NCBI GenBank assembly: GCA_025998575.1
Contig: BNWD01000002.1
Location: forward strand, 1-27,348
DNA from: Alphaproteobacteria bacterium
GTDB lineage: Bacteria > Pseudomonadota > Alphaproteobacteria > RUG11792
Length of the DNA: 27,348 nucleotides
Direction of reading: 5' to 3'
The first letter of the stretch is position 1. Each line of letters begins with the position of its first letter. The notes under the pieces were generated by a model, which searched no databases, was not told the DNA's origin, and saw nothing but the letters and a program-made list of their open reading frames with translations. Below are positions 16,815 through 25,310 of the stretch, in pieces. The position numbers were made by a program, and so were the translations under genes.

Positions 16815-17927
16815 ATGAAGTTGTTTGTTTTGAAAGAGCCGAAATGGGAGCATAGAGTCTCTGTTACACCTGATGCCGCTAAATTTTTGTCAAAATTTGG
16901 AAGTATTTTGGTTGAAAAATCTGCTGGCGAGCGTGCTGGTTTTTCAGACGATGATTACAAATCTGTTGGTTGCGTTATCGTCAAACAACGAGATATTGGC
17001 GATGCTGACGTTGTTTTCGGAATTGGCCCGATTCGGTGTTTAGATAGTGTTAATGGATGGACTATAATAATTTGTTTGCAAGAGCCATATGAAAATAGAG
17101 AGAATTTGCGTTTGGCGAAAGAGAAAAACTTGGCTATGTTTTCTCTCGAGCTTATTCCAAGATCGACTCGTGCTCAATATATGGATGTTTTGTCGTCACA
17201 AAGTAGTCTTGCTGGATACAAAGCTGCCATAGAATCCGCGCACTTTCTTCGCAAAGGACTGCCTTTAATGATGACAACGGCTGGGACTGTTCCTGCAGCG
17301 AAAGTCCTTGTTATCGGCGCTGGAGTTGCTGGCTTGCAAGCGATTGCTACCGCGAAACGGCTCGGAGCAATTGTTTCTGCTTTTGATGTTAGGACATCGG
17401 CTAAAGAGCAGGTTGAAAGCATTGGCGCAAAGTTTGTTGAGGTGGAGTCTGTTGAGAGTGAGGACGGTATTTATGCAACAGAAATGACAGCCTCATATCA
17501 AACTGCGCAAGAAGCGAAGTTGCGTTCTGTTATTCCGGCGCAAGACATTATTATAACGACCGCTCAAATTCCGGGAAAAAAAGCTCCGATTATTATAAAA
17601 AAAGACATGGTTGCAACGATGAAACGCGGATCTGTTCTAATTGATTTGGCTTCGAAAACTGGTGGAAATTGTGAGTTGACAAAGCATGGCGAAACCGTTT
17701 CGGAGCATGGCGTTTTGATAATTTCATTTGATAATATTTTAAATTTAATTGCCTATGACGCATCCAGATTGTTCGCGAAAAACGTTTCGGCTTTTTTCGA
17801 GCTGCTATCAAAAGAGATGGAAAAAACAAAGAATTTATCGCAAATTGAGGAGGAAATCATTAAGTCAACATTGCTGACATTTGATGGAGAAATTGTTAAC
17901 GAGAAATTTAAAGGAGTTTGTTTATGA
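16815..17927 (+). CDS. pntAA: NAD(P) transhydrogenase subunit alpha part 1
   Basis: The NAD(H)-binding domain I of proton-translocating transhydrogenase, which drives NADPH formation with the proton gradient. The 370-residue protein begins with KEPKWEHRVSVTPDAAKFL. RSTRAQYMDVLSSQSSLAGYKA (116-137) is the family's RQD-loop region. The Rossmann segment is VLVIGAGVAGLQAIATAKRLGA (164-185), ending AFDVR. The mobile loop carries ATEMTASYQ. It is the first gene of a three-gene pnt operon in which domain I and the membrane part are separate genes, as in Rhodospirillum and Rickettsia. It overlaps pntAB by 10 bases. Confidence 0.95.
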   Translation: MKLFVLKEPKWEHRVSVTPDAAKFLSKFGSILVEKSAGERAGFSDDDYKSVGCVIVKQRDIGDADVVFGIGPIRCLDSVNGWTIIICLQEPYENRENLRLAKEKNLAMFSLELIPRSTRAQYMDVLSSQSSLAGYKAAIESAHFLRKGLPLMMTTAGTVPAAKVLVIGAGVAGLQAIATAKRLGAIVSAFDVRTSAKEQVESIGAKFVEVESVESEDGIYATEMTASYQTAQEAKLRSVIPAQDIIITTAQIPGKKAPIIIKKDMVATMKRGSVLIDLASKTGGNCELTKHGETVSEHGVLIISFDNILNLIAYDASRLFAKNVSAFFELLSKEMEKTKNLSQIEEEIIKSTLLTFDGEIVNEKFKGVCL

Positions 17928-18235
17928 TCACATTTGAAACACTTACTATCTTCGTTCTTTCCTGTTTTGTTGGATATTATGTCGTCCTGAAAGTGACGCC
18001 AGCTTTGCATGCTCCGCTTATGTCTGTCACGAACGCAATTTCAAGCGTTATCATAATTGTCGCAATTGGAGCTGTTGGCTGTGATTTAGGCTGCGCTTGT
18101 TTGACATATTGGCTCGCGCTTCTTGCAGTTTTTTTAACATCGATCAATATTGTTGGTGGATTCATGTTGACGCACAGGATGCTGGCGATGTTTTCTATAA
18201 AAAGAAAGAAAAAAGGAGGCGAAAATGCTTGCTAA
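17918..18235 (+). CDS. pntAB: NAD(P) transhydrogenase subunit alpha part 2
   Basis: A 105-residue membrane subunit, part of the proton channel domain II. There are three hydrophobic segments: FETLTIFVLSCFVGYYVVLKV, then HAPLMSVTNAISSVIIIVAI and YWLALLAVFLTSINIVGGFM. The motif PLMSVTNAISS is diagnostic of PntAB. A good Shine-Dalgarno (AAAGGAG) lies inside the end of pntAA, and the start overlaps that gene by 10 bases. The C-terminal basic tail (MFSIKRKKKGGENAC) holds the AAAGGAGG Shine-Dalgarno of pntB in its codons. Confidence 0.95.
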   Translation: MFMITFETLTIFVLSCFVGYYVVLKVTPALHAPLMSVTNAISSVIIIVAIGAVGCDLGCACLTYWLALLAVFLTSINIVGGFMLTHRMLAMFSIKRKKKGGENAC

Positions 18236-19589
18236 CATAAACAACTTGATCGTTCCAGTTTTGTTCATACTTGCTCTGAGAGGGCTTTCGTCAGCAAATA
18301 CAGCTAAGAAAGGCAACTTTTTTGGCATTTTTGGGATGGCGATCGCTATTTTAGGGGCCATATTGTTGCGAAATAATGGGTTCGTTTGTTCGATTGCAAT
18401 TATTTTTGGAGGGGCAATTGGGTATTGCATTGCGAAAAAAATCGACATGACTGCTTTGCCGCAATTGCTAGCCGCTTTCCATAGCCTTGTTGGATTAGCC
18501 GCAGTTTTCATTGATTGCAGCATATTCGCATCTCCAGATGTTTGCCTTCCATTACCATTTTCAGAAGCTATTGAAATAGCTCTTGGTGCTACGATTGGCG
18601 CAATAACTTTCTCCGGATCTATCGTTGCGTTCGGCAAGCTTCAAGGATTCGTCAGTGGCAAGGCCTTGCAATTTAAATTTCTGAAGACAATTGCTTTATT
18701 ATTAACTTTATTCCTGATTGGTGGAATATGTTCATTTATAATTCGCCAAAATTCACTTTTATTTTTAACAATTATTTTAGCCTCTTGTGCGCTTGGATTC
18801 ATTCAAATCATTGCGATTGGCGGAGCTGATATGCCTGTTATCGTTTCGATGTTGAACTCGTATTCCGGTTGGGCAGCCGCAGGAATTGGGTTTACGCTCA
18901 ATAATAATATTTTGATAATTGTTGGCGCATTAGTTGGAACTTCAGGAGCAATACTAAGCAATATTATGTGCAAAGGAATGAACAGATCGTTGAAAAAAGT
19001 TTTGTTCGGAGCTGGAGGGGCAGAACAAATTGCTATACCTTGTTCAAGAAAAGAGCAAGGAAACGTCAAACTTTGCAGTCCTGAAGATGCTGCGTTTATT
19101 GTCAAAAACGCGTCGTCTGTAATCATTGTTCCTGGTTACGGAATGGCGGTTTCGCAAGCTCAACATGTCATAAAAGAGCTTGTAGACATGTTGAAAACAG
19201 AAGATATTTCTGTGAAATATGCAATTCATCCAGTTGCTGGAAGAATGCCTGGTCACATGAATGTTTTGCTAGCTGAAGCGAACATTCCTTATGATGATGT
19301 TTTCGAGCTCGACGAGATCAATCATGAATTTGGCAGTTGCGATATTGCCATTGTTATTGGGGCAAACGATATCACGAATCCTTCTGCAAAAACCGATCCT
19401 AGCTCTCCTATATATGGCATGCCTGTTCTTGATGTTGAAAAAGCAAAAACTGTGTTGTTCGTCAAAAGGTCTTTGGGGACCGGATATGCTGGCATCGACA
19501 ATCCTCTTTTTTATCAAAGCAACACGCTAATGCTTCTTGGAGACGGAAAAAAAGTTATTGAATGCATTGTAAAAACAATGGAAACTTAA
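18225..19589 (+). CDS. pntB: NAD(P) transhydrogenase subunit beta
   Basis: Membrane domain plus NADP(H)-binding domain III, 454 residues. Several transmembrane helices occupy the first 260 residues. GGADMPVIVSMLNSYSGWAAAGIGF is a membrane-domain signature. Domain III begins near CSPEDAAFIVKNASSVIIVPG and carries GYGMAVSQAQHVIKEL, HPVAGRMPGHMNVLLAEA, VFELDEIN and VIGANDITNPSA, the NADP-binding set. AGGAGG six bases before ATG 18225 marks the start, with an 11-base overlap with pntAB. All three subunits look intact, so the complex should work. No clear forward terminator follows. Confidence 0.96.
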   Translation: MLANINNLIVPVLFILALRGLSSANTAKKGNFFGIFGMAIAILGAILLRNNGFVCSIAIIFGGAIGYCIAKKIDMTALPQLLAAFHSLVGLAAVFIDCSIFASPDVCLPLPFSEAIEIALGATIGAITFSGSIVAFGKLQGFVSGKALQFKFLKTIALLLTLFLIGGICSFIIRQNSLLFLTIILASCALGFIQIIAIGGADMPVIVSMLNSYSGWAAAGIGFTLNNNILIIVGALVGTSGAILSNIMCKGMNRSLKKVLFGAGGAEQIAIPCSRKEQGNVKLCSPEDAAFIVKNASSVIIVPGYGMAVSQAQHVIKELVDMLKTEDISVKYAIHPVAGRMPGHMNVLLAEANIPYDDVFELDEINHEFGSCDIAIVIGANDITNPSAKTDPSSPIYGMPVLDVEKAKTVLFVKRSLGTGYAGIDNPLFYQSNTLMLLGDGKKVIECIVKTMET

Positions 19590-19683
19590 AATTGTTTATT
19601 AATTCTAAAGATATTTAATAATTTGCACATATAACTTCCAGTTAAGATAAACCCTATACAATATTCAAACGTGAATATCAAAT

Positions 19684-19812
19684 AAAAAAGCACCGTGCTA
19701 AGCTTGGGGAGGATATAACAGAGCTGCCTTAAGGCAAACTCCATACGCACGATGCCAGAAGCTCTTTCGAACTTCGCTTTTAATATTAACACGCAAAAAT
19801 GGAGTTGTAAAG
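19684..19812 (-). ncRNA. candidate small structured RNA with own promoter and terminator
   Basis: On the minus strand, TTGAAA (19848-19843), an 18-base spacer and TATAAA (19824-19819) form a promoter overlapping the terminase stop. The predicted transcript of about 125-130 bases contains GAAGUUC-GAAA-GAGCUUC (19775-19758), a seven-pair stem capped by a GNRA tetraloop. It also has a nine-pair stem GCAUCGUGC/GCACGGUGC (19755-19747 with 19698-19690) followed directly by six U's (19689-19684), as in an intrinsic terminator. Inside the large stem, UUGCC-UUAA-GGCA folds as a smaller hairpin, and CCUCCCC is left unpaired. The 5' segment AACUCCAU (19806-19799) is a perfect complement of AUGGAGUU (19744-19737), which offers an alternative fold. 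It matches no RNA family that I recognise. It could instead be the 3' untranslated region and terminator of the terminase message. Confidence 0.55.
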
Positions 19813-19818
19813 AACTCT

Positions 19819-19848
19819 TTTATACTTTTTTAATAACTAAAATTTCAA
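19819..19848 (-). promoter_or_regulatory. promoter of the candidate small RNA
   Basis: TTGAAA (19848-19843), 18-base spacer, TATAAA (19824-19819), minus strand. The -35 overlaps the stop codon of the terminase gene. Confidence 0.5.
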
Positions 19849-21107
19849 AAATTGATAGTTGATATGTGATAATTGCCTCTATTTTGTTGAGATTTTAGGC
19901 CCTGTATTGCCCAAACAAGTGCGTCAACCCTGTCTGGAGATAACGTTGCTTTCTCATCATATGAGAGCGAGCACATTTGCTTTTCTAGTTCTATGAACCG
20001 CTTCGTATGGAAGACTTTCCTCGATTCATAAAGAAACGAAATCGGTTCAGCTCTTGCAACTTTTCCCCTGATTGCCTTTGTAGGATTAATCGGAATATCC
20101 GGCTGAATCGTACGAATCATTTCGCTGACCAAATCCCCTCCGTTGTTAGTTTCGACTATGACGCTGCTTGCCGAATAGTTATAAAAAGCATTGCAAACGA
20201 TCTTGGCCCAGGCTGGCGGGCTGTGTTTTCCGCTCAGGTCTTCCAGAACGTATATACGCTCGTCATTGCCGATTCCAGCGACGATTATGCCGGTTTCGTC
20301 TGAGTTTTTGGAGCAGCTGACAGCTGGATCAACACCGATGACCACCCGATCCAAATCAGCGCAGTCAATTTCACGATAGCGTATGTTTTCCTGTTTCCAA
20401 ACAGTGTTTTCTTTTTCCAAAATCAGCTCGCCAAATAGCTCTTGCTGCCCGCACCTCGTTTCGCTATATTTTACCTTCATCGCTTCGATAAATCGCGCAG
20501 ACAGGTTTGTCTCATTATCAAAAGTTGATCCCTTCGTCAAGTGTGTTTTTTTGTCTTCAGCCAGCTCCTTCAGGATTTCAAGCGGCCGAGGAGTCGTAGT
20601 CATTATGCATTTCGGATCCTCGCCTAGTCTCAACGTGAACATAATTTGAATCCAAATTTCCTCAGGATGCCTGAATTTCGCGAACTCGTCTATCCAAATG
20701 AGATCGAACTGCAGCCCACGCATCGATTCATAATTGTCAGCTCCAATGATATACGCAACAGCTCCATTTTTCCAAGCTATCTGATTTTTGGACTTATAAT
20801 ACTTGAATTTTATTACGTCCTCATCTTCAGTTTTGTCTTCGAGATTATTGAACATTTTTTGTGCGATAGACGTAGAAAGCAGACCGCTGATGCCTTCGAC
20901 CATGATAGTTTTAGCCTCTCCGATCGTCTTTCCAATGATCGCAATCCTCTTATACTTCCCAGAATTGATAAGTTCCATGATATTCTCAGCCCCGGTCCTA
21001 GTTTTCCCGAAGCCTCGTCCAGCTAATATCATCCAAAGTGCCCAATCACCATCAGGTAATTTCTGCGACTCCCTAGCAATCTCTCCCCACGACATTATAT
21101 TTTCCAT
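19845..21107 (-). CDS. phage/gene-transfer-agent-type large terminase
   Basis: The DNA-packaging motor: an ATPase that drives DNA into a capsid, fused to an RNase H-like nuclease that cuts it. The 420-residue protein has Walker A GRGFGKT (30-36), Walker B LIWIDE with D140-E141, the coupling motif TTTPRP (170-175), and nuclease acidic residues in GVDPAVS (D260), VETNNGGD (E319) and SPDRVDALVWA (D392, D395). All look intact. AAAGGAG with a six-base gap before ATG 21107 fixes the start. It resembles the terminase of alphaproteobacterial gene transfer agents and Rickettsia-type remnants. No portal, protease or capsid gene is adjacent. Its codon use resembles that of its neighbours, which points to long residence. 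Confidence 0.88.
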   Translation of the reverse strand: MENIMSWGEIARESQKLPDGDWALWMILAGRGFGKTRTGAENIMELINSGKYKRIAIIGKTIGEAKTIMVEGISGLLSTSIAQKMFNNLEDKTEDEDVIKFKYYKSKNQIAWKNGAVAYIIGADNYESMRGLQFDLIWIDEFAKFRHPEEIWIQIMFTLRLGEDPKCIMTTTPRPLEILKELAEDKKTHLTKGSTFDNETNLSARFIEAMKVKYSETRCGQQELFGELILEKENTVWKQENIRYREIDCADLDRVVIGVDPAVSCSKNSDETGIIVAGIGNDERIYVLEDLSGKHSPPAWAKIVCNAFYNYSASSVIVETNNGGDLVSEMIRTIQPDIPINPTKAIRGKVARAEPISFLYESRKVFHTKRFIELEKQMCSLSYDEKATLSPDRVDALVWAIQGLKSQQNRGNYHISTINF

Positions 21108-21166
21108 AATTTTCTCCTTTGCTAAAATGATTGTTGATGTAATTTTTAGATTTAAATGTTTTTGAT

Positions 21167-21191
21167 GTTAGGAACATGCCTAACGTTCCTA
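21167..21191. promoter_or_regulatory. interleaved palindromes between terminase and hfq
   Basis: Two inverted repeats share bases: GTTAGG-AACATG-CCTAAC (21167-21184) and TAGGAAC-ATGCCTAAC-GTTCCTA (21169-21191). The site lies in the divergent intergenic region. It may be an operator for a dimeric regulator or, in RNA, two mutually exclusive hairpins. Confidence 0.5.
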
Positions 21192-21328
21192 TGCTACCAC
21201 TTCCACAAAAACAATGTCAACAAAAAAATGTACATATGCGCATATTTAAAATGTGCGTTCTCCACTTGCAAAATTTTGATTTTTCAAGCAAAATGCTATA
21301 TGTTGTTCAATATTTTATTGGCGTGCAG

Positions 21329-21661
21329 ATGTCTGAGAAAATAATAAATATACAAGATGCATTTTTGAATTATATGCGCAAGAATAAGGTGCCAGTGACG
21401 ATTTTTTTGCTAAATGGCGTCAAGTTAACTGGCATTATTTCCTGTTTCGACCAGACGTCGATCGTTGTGAAGCGCGAGGGATATACGCAGCTTGTTTACA
21501 AAAATGCGATTTCGACGTTTTCTCCTCATGGTCCGATTAGCGTTTTCGATTGGAATGGACCGAATAATACTTCGGAAAATTTTAGAAAAAAGCCGGATGA
21601 AAGTAATAATTCGCTAGACTCTGATGAAGATTCTGACATTGAAGATGATGTGTGTGAATGA
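21329..21661 (+). CDS. hfq: RNA chaperone Hfq
   Basis: A hexameric Sm-fold protein that pairs small RNAs with mRNAs. I start at ATG 21329 ([14 protein letters not shown]), which matches the family N-terminus and gives 110 residues. The 51 extra upstream codons are unlike Hfq. Sm1 is [20 protein letters not shown], and Sm2 is [11 protein letters not shown]. The Sm2 hallmark YKHA is YKNA here, so the proximal-face histidine (H57 of E. coli) is Asn59, and the Phe after FDQ (F42) is Thr43. The lysine (K58) remains. The tail is strongly acidic ([11 protein letters not shown]), similar to the acidic tip that regulates RNA release in E. coli Hfq. TGCTATATG at 21294-21302 is an extended -10 candidate. 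The stop overlaps the alr start as ATGA. Confidence 0.92.
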   Translation: MSEKIINIQDAFLNYMRKNKVPVTIFLLNGVKLTGIISCFDQTSIVVKREGYTQLVYKNAISTFSPHGPISVFDWNGPNNTSENFRKKPDESNNSLDSDEDSDIEDDVCE

Positions 21662-22743
21662 GGCCGTTTTTCTTGAACGCCTTCATAGATTTGGAGGCTA
21701 TTGGGCGGAATTTCAAGGCGATGCAGCAAGTTGTCGGAGAAAACGTTGAGTGCGCGGCAGTCGTCAAAGCCAATGCTTATGGCCTTGGCGATTCAACGGT
21801 TTCCGAGAAATTGTATGACATCGGATGCAGGAATTTTTGGGTTGCATATTCAATGGAAGCAGAGAGAATAAGGAAAGTTCTGCCGCTTGACGCGAAGATC
21901 TATTTTCTGCATGGCTTTCAAGAATTTGATATTAATTTGTTTAAAAATCAAGGTATAATTCCAGTAATAAACTCAATTGATGAATTTTCGATAATCAAAA
22001 AAAAAGGTATAAATTTCGTCTTACATGTCGACACTGGACTTTCCAGAATCGGACTTTCGGAGCACGATTTAGATTGTATTTTATGTGATTTGAAAACCGA
22101 AAAAATAGATTATGTCATTTCTCACTTCGCTTGTTCTGATGAAAAGTTTAATAAATTAAATGATATTCAAAAGGAAAAATTTGACAGAATTTTGCATAAA
22201 ATTAGAAGCATTGTTGATGTAAAAAGCAGTGTTTCTGCAAGCTGTAGCACACTGCTAGATCGCAAATATCACTACGATGCAGTCAGAATTGGAGCGTTCT
22301 TATACGGGATAAAGTCTGGAAAATGTCCAATTCCTGAGAACGTTTTCTCATTGAAAGCCAAGGTTTTGCAGACGTATGAAATCGAGCCTGGAACAAGCGT
22401 TGGCTATGGCGCGACGTTTATAGCTAAGAGGAAAACAAAAATCTCTGTTGTTTCGATAGGATACGCCGACGGCTTGAAGAGATCGCTTGCGAACAAAGGC
22501 TGCGTCTTGTTTTATGACGATTCCGATAGACATTATAAAGCTCCAATTATCGGCAATATCTCGATGGACCTAACTGCCTGCGACGTAACAGCCGTTCCGG
22601 AGAATTTGACTATCCACCACGCTGACGCAACGATTCTAAGCAAGGATTACTCAATAAACGATATGGCGATAGACGCCTCAACCATCCCATACGAAATCCT
22701 GACAAGCTTCTCACACTCGCAACACACAGGACAATATGAATAA
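21658..22743 (+). CDS. alr: alanine racemase
   Basis: A PLP enzyme that makes D-alanine for peptidoglycan. The 361-residue protein has the PLP lysine K37 in [21 protein letters not shown] and HFACSDE follow in the barrel, VRIGAFLYG supplies the arginine that contacts the pyridine nitrogen, and the C-terminal domain has the catalytic tyrosine in GYGATF (family SYG.T). [11 protein letters not shown] and [14 protein letters not shown] are further signatures. The ATG overlaps the hfq stop as ATGA, so translation is probably coupled to hfq. D-Ala synthesis implies that a cell wall, at least a thin one, is kept. Confidence 0.94.
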   Translation: MRPFFLNAFIDLEAIGRNFKAMQQVVGENVECAAVVKANAYGLGDSTVSEKLYDIGCRNFWVAYSMEAERIRKVLPLDAKIYFLHGFQEFDINLFKNQGIIPVINSIDEFSIIKKKGINFVLHVDTGLSRIGLSEHDLDCILCDLKTEKIDYVISHFACSDEKFNKLNDIQKEKFDRILHKIRSIVDVKSSVSASCSTLLDRKYHYDAVRIGAFLYGIKSGKCPIPENVFSLKAKVLQTYEIEPGTSVGYGATFIAKRKTKISVVSIGYADGLKRSLANKGCVLFYDDSDRHYKAPIIGNISMDLTACDVTAVPENLTIHHADATILSKDYSINDMAIDASTIPYEILTSFSHSQHTGQYE

Positions 22744-22780
22744 ATAGACGATCACTTAATATATTTTACAATATTTTCTC

Positions 22781-22809
22781 TTTACATTGCCTATTTTTCG
22801 TGTTACAAT
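22781..22809 (+). promoter_or_regulatory. promoter of the M48 metalloprotease gene
   Basis: TTTACA at 22781-22786, a 17-base spacer, and TACAAT at 22804-22809, each one mismatch from consensus. Transcription would start near 22817, about 20 bases before ATG 22838. Confidence 0.62.
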
Positions 22810-22837
22810 AAAATTATATATGGTGAGAAGTTGAATT

Positions 22838-24184
22838 ATGAGAGTATTAAGATATATATTTTGTTTTTTGCTGAGCTTTCAGTGCTTTGCTGGCGAGAAT
22901 GAATATCTAATTATAGACGAAGAGTCTGAGAATTTGGTGGGTGAAATTGTCGACAAGTTGAAGGGAGCGCTGAATTATAAGCAGGATATTTCTGTTTATA
23001 TTTCGAGCAGTCGTGTTTTGAATGCTGCAGCTACTCAAACAGGAGACATAATAGTCAACGCAGGAAGCATAATCAGATGCGAGAATATTTCCGAGTTGAT
23101 CGCGGTTTTGGCTCACGAAGTTGGCCATGTTGCTGGAGGACACATAACTATGTTCATGTCTCAGCGAAACGCGTTCATGCAAATGGGATTGATCACTATG
23201 CTGATTGGTGGCGCAGCTGCAGCATTGTCTGGTGATCCGAGTCCACTTTTGGCCGGCGCATATGGAGCACAGATTTTCCCTCAAAAAATGGCTTTGAGCA
23301 AGATGAGACAGATTGAAAATCGCGCTGATTCAAAGGCCGCGGAAGCTGTTAAAAAGTTGGATTGGCCGGTTTTTGCTGGATTTGTCTCTATGCACAGAAA
23401 ATTGCAGAACACTGTTAATAGCCCTTCTTCAGACGCAAATTATTGGTCGACTCATCCTGAATCTACAATTCGGATTACAAAGTTTTTGGATTATGCAGCT
23501 GAGGAAAAAAAGAAGGCCTTTTCGAAGGAAACGATTGATTATTTGGCTTCGCTTCAGCATCGTTTGATGATAATTAAGGCGAAGCTGAAAGCGTTGGTTT
23601 GTGATTTGAAAACTGTCGTTGGCGCGCTTGAATCATCGGAAAATAAAGTTGATAAATACGCGCTTGCAATAGCTTTATATCGAGCGAACATGTTTGCTGA
23701 TGCTGAAAAGTTGATCGATGAAATAATCGCGTCAGATAGCGAAAATTTCTTCAATCCTGCTCATCTGATGGAAATCAAGGCGCTATGTTTGCTTAGTCGT
23801 GGAAAACCAAAAACTGCAATGGATTTTGCTTGGTCGCTGTGCCAGAAAAAAACAAAAATATATCGTGATCTGCTCATTTTATATGCGGAAGCCGTGATTC
23901 GCTGCGAGTCAAAACAGCATGCAAAACAAGCTATAAACTTGCTCAATATACTATATTTGAAGACTAAAACGGATTTGACTTTGATAAACACTATTGGCAG
24001 ATTATACGCTCTAATTGGCGATGACACAAGCGCGAGCCTGTTTGCAGCCGAAGCTGCACTTGTCACTGGAGACAAAAAAAGCGCCACCTTCCACTCAAAA
24101 AAAGCTATGAAATCCTCTAATAACATCGTCCGCCGCAAAGCTGCAGATGTATTATCCGATGCCTCTGCGGCAAATTGTAGTTGA
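22838..24184 (+). CDS. secreted M48-family zinc metalloprotease (BepA-like)
   Basis: A periplasmic peptidase probably involved in quality control of outer-membrane assembly. The 448-residue protein starts with the signal peptide MRVLRYIFCFLLSFQCFAG. The zinc site is HEVGH (H93, E94, H97) in LAHEVGHVAGGH. The third ligand is in the QIENRADSKA segment (E160). A hydrophobic hairpin MGLITMLIGGAAAAL lies between them, typical of the family's membrane-associated helix. The C-terminal half (about 260-448) is helical with TPR-like repeats, as in BepA. The start has GAGAAG upstream and its own promoter. No terminator or downstream partner is seen. It is named BepA-like by domain order. The exact orthology is not established. 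Confidence 0.88.
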   Translation: MRVLRYIFCFLLSFQCFAGENEYLIIDEESENLVGEIVDKLKGALNYKQDISVYISSSRVLNAAATQTGDIIVNAGSIIRCENISELIAVLAHEVGHVAGGHITMFMSQRNAFMQMGLITMLIGGAAAALSGDPSPLLAGAYGAQIFPQKMALSKMRQIENRADSKAAEAVKKLDWPVFAGFVSMHRKLQNTVNSPSSDANYWSTHPESTIRITKFLDYAAEEKKKAFSKETIDYLASLQHRLMIIKAKLKALVCDLKTVVGALESSENKVDKYALAIALYRANMFADAEKLIDEIIASDSENFFNPAHLMEIKALCLLSRGKPKTAMDFAWSLCQKKTKIYRDLLILYAEAVIRCESKQHAKQAINLLNILYLKTKTDLTLINTIGRLYALIGDDTSASLFAAEAALVTGDKKSATFHSKKAMKSSNNIVRRKAADVLSDASAANCS

Positions 24185-24749
24185 TTTAGCGTAGACAATT
24201 ATTACATTCTTAATTTTGATAATTTTAGGATTATCTCATAATATATTTTGTTTTATCCAGATGCAAATTGCAGTGATTCTGATCAATCATTGCAATGTCG
24301 TTTTTAGTTTTGCAAATTCTTTTGTTTAATTAAGGCTATATAATAAAATAGTTAAAAATTAAAGAACATAGATATATTCAAATAGTGTTCTGCAGAACAA
24401 TTCTATTTCTGTATCTAGAATATAACGGATTTAAGAGAATTGCTAAAATAATAAAGGCAATACTGATGCTTGGCACAGCCATATGCCATATTAAGTTGCA
24501 TAACATTTAGATAAAAAGGGAAAAAGCTATTTTAGATTATAGCTATGAATTCTATTTGCATTAGATTTTGTTAAGTTTGAAATTGAATGAGAACGAGCCT
24601 ACTCTTAAAAATCTATACTTAAAAATTTTTGTATGGAAAAGTAATGGTCAAATCTATAAAATGCATTAATTAGCAAATACAAATTGCTAGAATAAACACA
24701 CCTGCAGCACTCGACATAGTTAGAGTTTTAGAACAATTTTATCCATTTT
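24185..24749. other. AT-rich gap after the M48 gene
   Basis: About 560 bases with many stops in all frames. I see no gene, strong hairpin or recognisable IS segment. It may contain the lost distal part of IS copy C. Confidence 0.4.
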
Positions 24750-24881
24750 TTATTATTTTAGTATGGATAGTAACATTTATCTCGCTATTCTAGATTATAA
24801 CTACTCACAATCACTACAGCAAACGACATAGTTTTTCGTTCAGCTATATATTTACCAAAGCCGTAACTGGTTGACAATTCC
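24750..24881 (-). mobile_element. IS1-like remnant, copy C (upstream end only)
   Basis: The terminus at 24881-24861, seen on the plus strand as CCGTAACTGGTTGACAAT, matches the upstream ends of copies A and B. Inward, GTTATAATCTAGAATAG and GCGAGATAAATGTTACTATC align with the corresponding leader of copy B (GTTATAATATAGATAATAG, GCGAGATAAGTTTGT), after which the similarity fades. Only the end and leader survive. No transposase motif is legible. Confidence 0.5.
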
Positions 24882-24962
24882 AGCACTTTCTAACACCGTA
24901 TCACGATTCCTCTCAGAAATTTATTCCTTATAGGTTTGAGCTTGGATTTAATTTCGTATATA

Positions 24963-25172
24963 TTATTTCTCAATTTTATAGCAGAGAAATTGGTTCGGTG
25001 GTTTGAGCATGATCAATTCGAACATATTTCCAAGGCCAGAAGAGCATTGTATAGCGTTCATAGAAGCCAGTGTTTCTAAGCATTTCTTGAACTTCTCAAA
25101 GCTAGTCTGATTATGCGCTATGTTAGTTTTGAGCATAGTCACTTTTTCGGTTAATTTTGATAAAATATTCAT
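24963..25172 (-). CDS. small protein of unknown function, possibly truncated
   Basis: The 69-residue frame starts at ATG 25172 with an excellent Shine-Dalgarno, AAGGAGAAAGAAA directly upstream. The sequence MNILSKLTEKVTMLKTNIAH is amphipathic and helical, followed by FEKFKKCLETLASMNAIQC. There is no signal peptide, no membrane segment and no recognised motif. The stop comes 82 bases before the terminus of IS copy C, so the protein may be a shortened form of a longer one that the element disrupted. The strong ribosome site makes a translated gene, or a recently active one, more likely than chance. Confidence 0.45.
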   Translation of the reverse strand: MNILSKLTEKVTMLKTNIAHNQTSFEKFKKCLETLASMNAIQCSSGLGNMFELIMLKPPNQFLCYKIEK

Positions 25173-25310
25173 TTTCTTTCTCCTTATTTTAATATGAATT
25201 GAAATATTTTAAGTAACTTCTGTAGTTTATATGAGTCCTTGCCACAAAAATACTTTTATGAGAGTAGAGAAAATCAATATACACTAAATGCAAATGTGAT
25301 ATGAATAAAG

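Noticed and set aside
19684-19812. SRP RNA, 6S RNA, tmRNA piece or a known riboswitch
   Set aside because: The conserved SRP apical loop, the 6S closing stem and bubble, a CCA end, and TPP, SAM or cobalamin core motifs are all absent, so only a generic structured-RNA call is justified.
24750-24900. A methyltransferase motif I (VLELSTSYGFGKY) upstream of the small gene
   Set aside because: The bases encoding it coincide with the IS terminus shared by three copies, so the motif is a chance reading of the terminal repeat.
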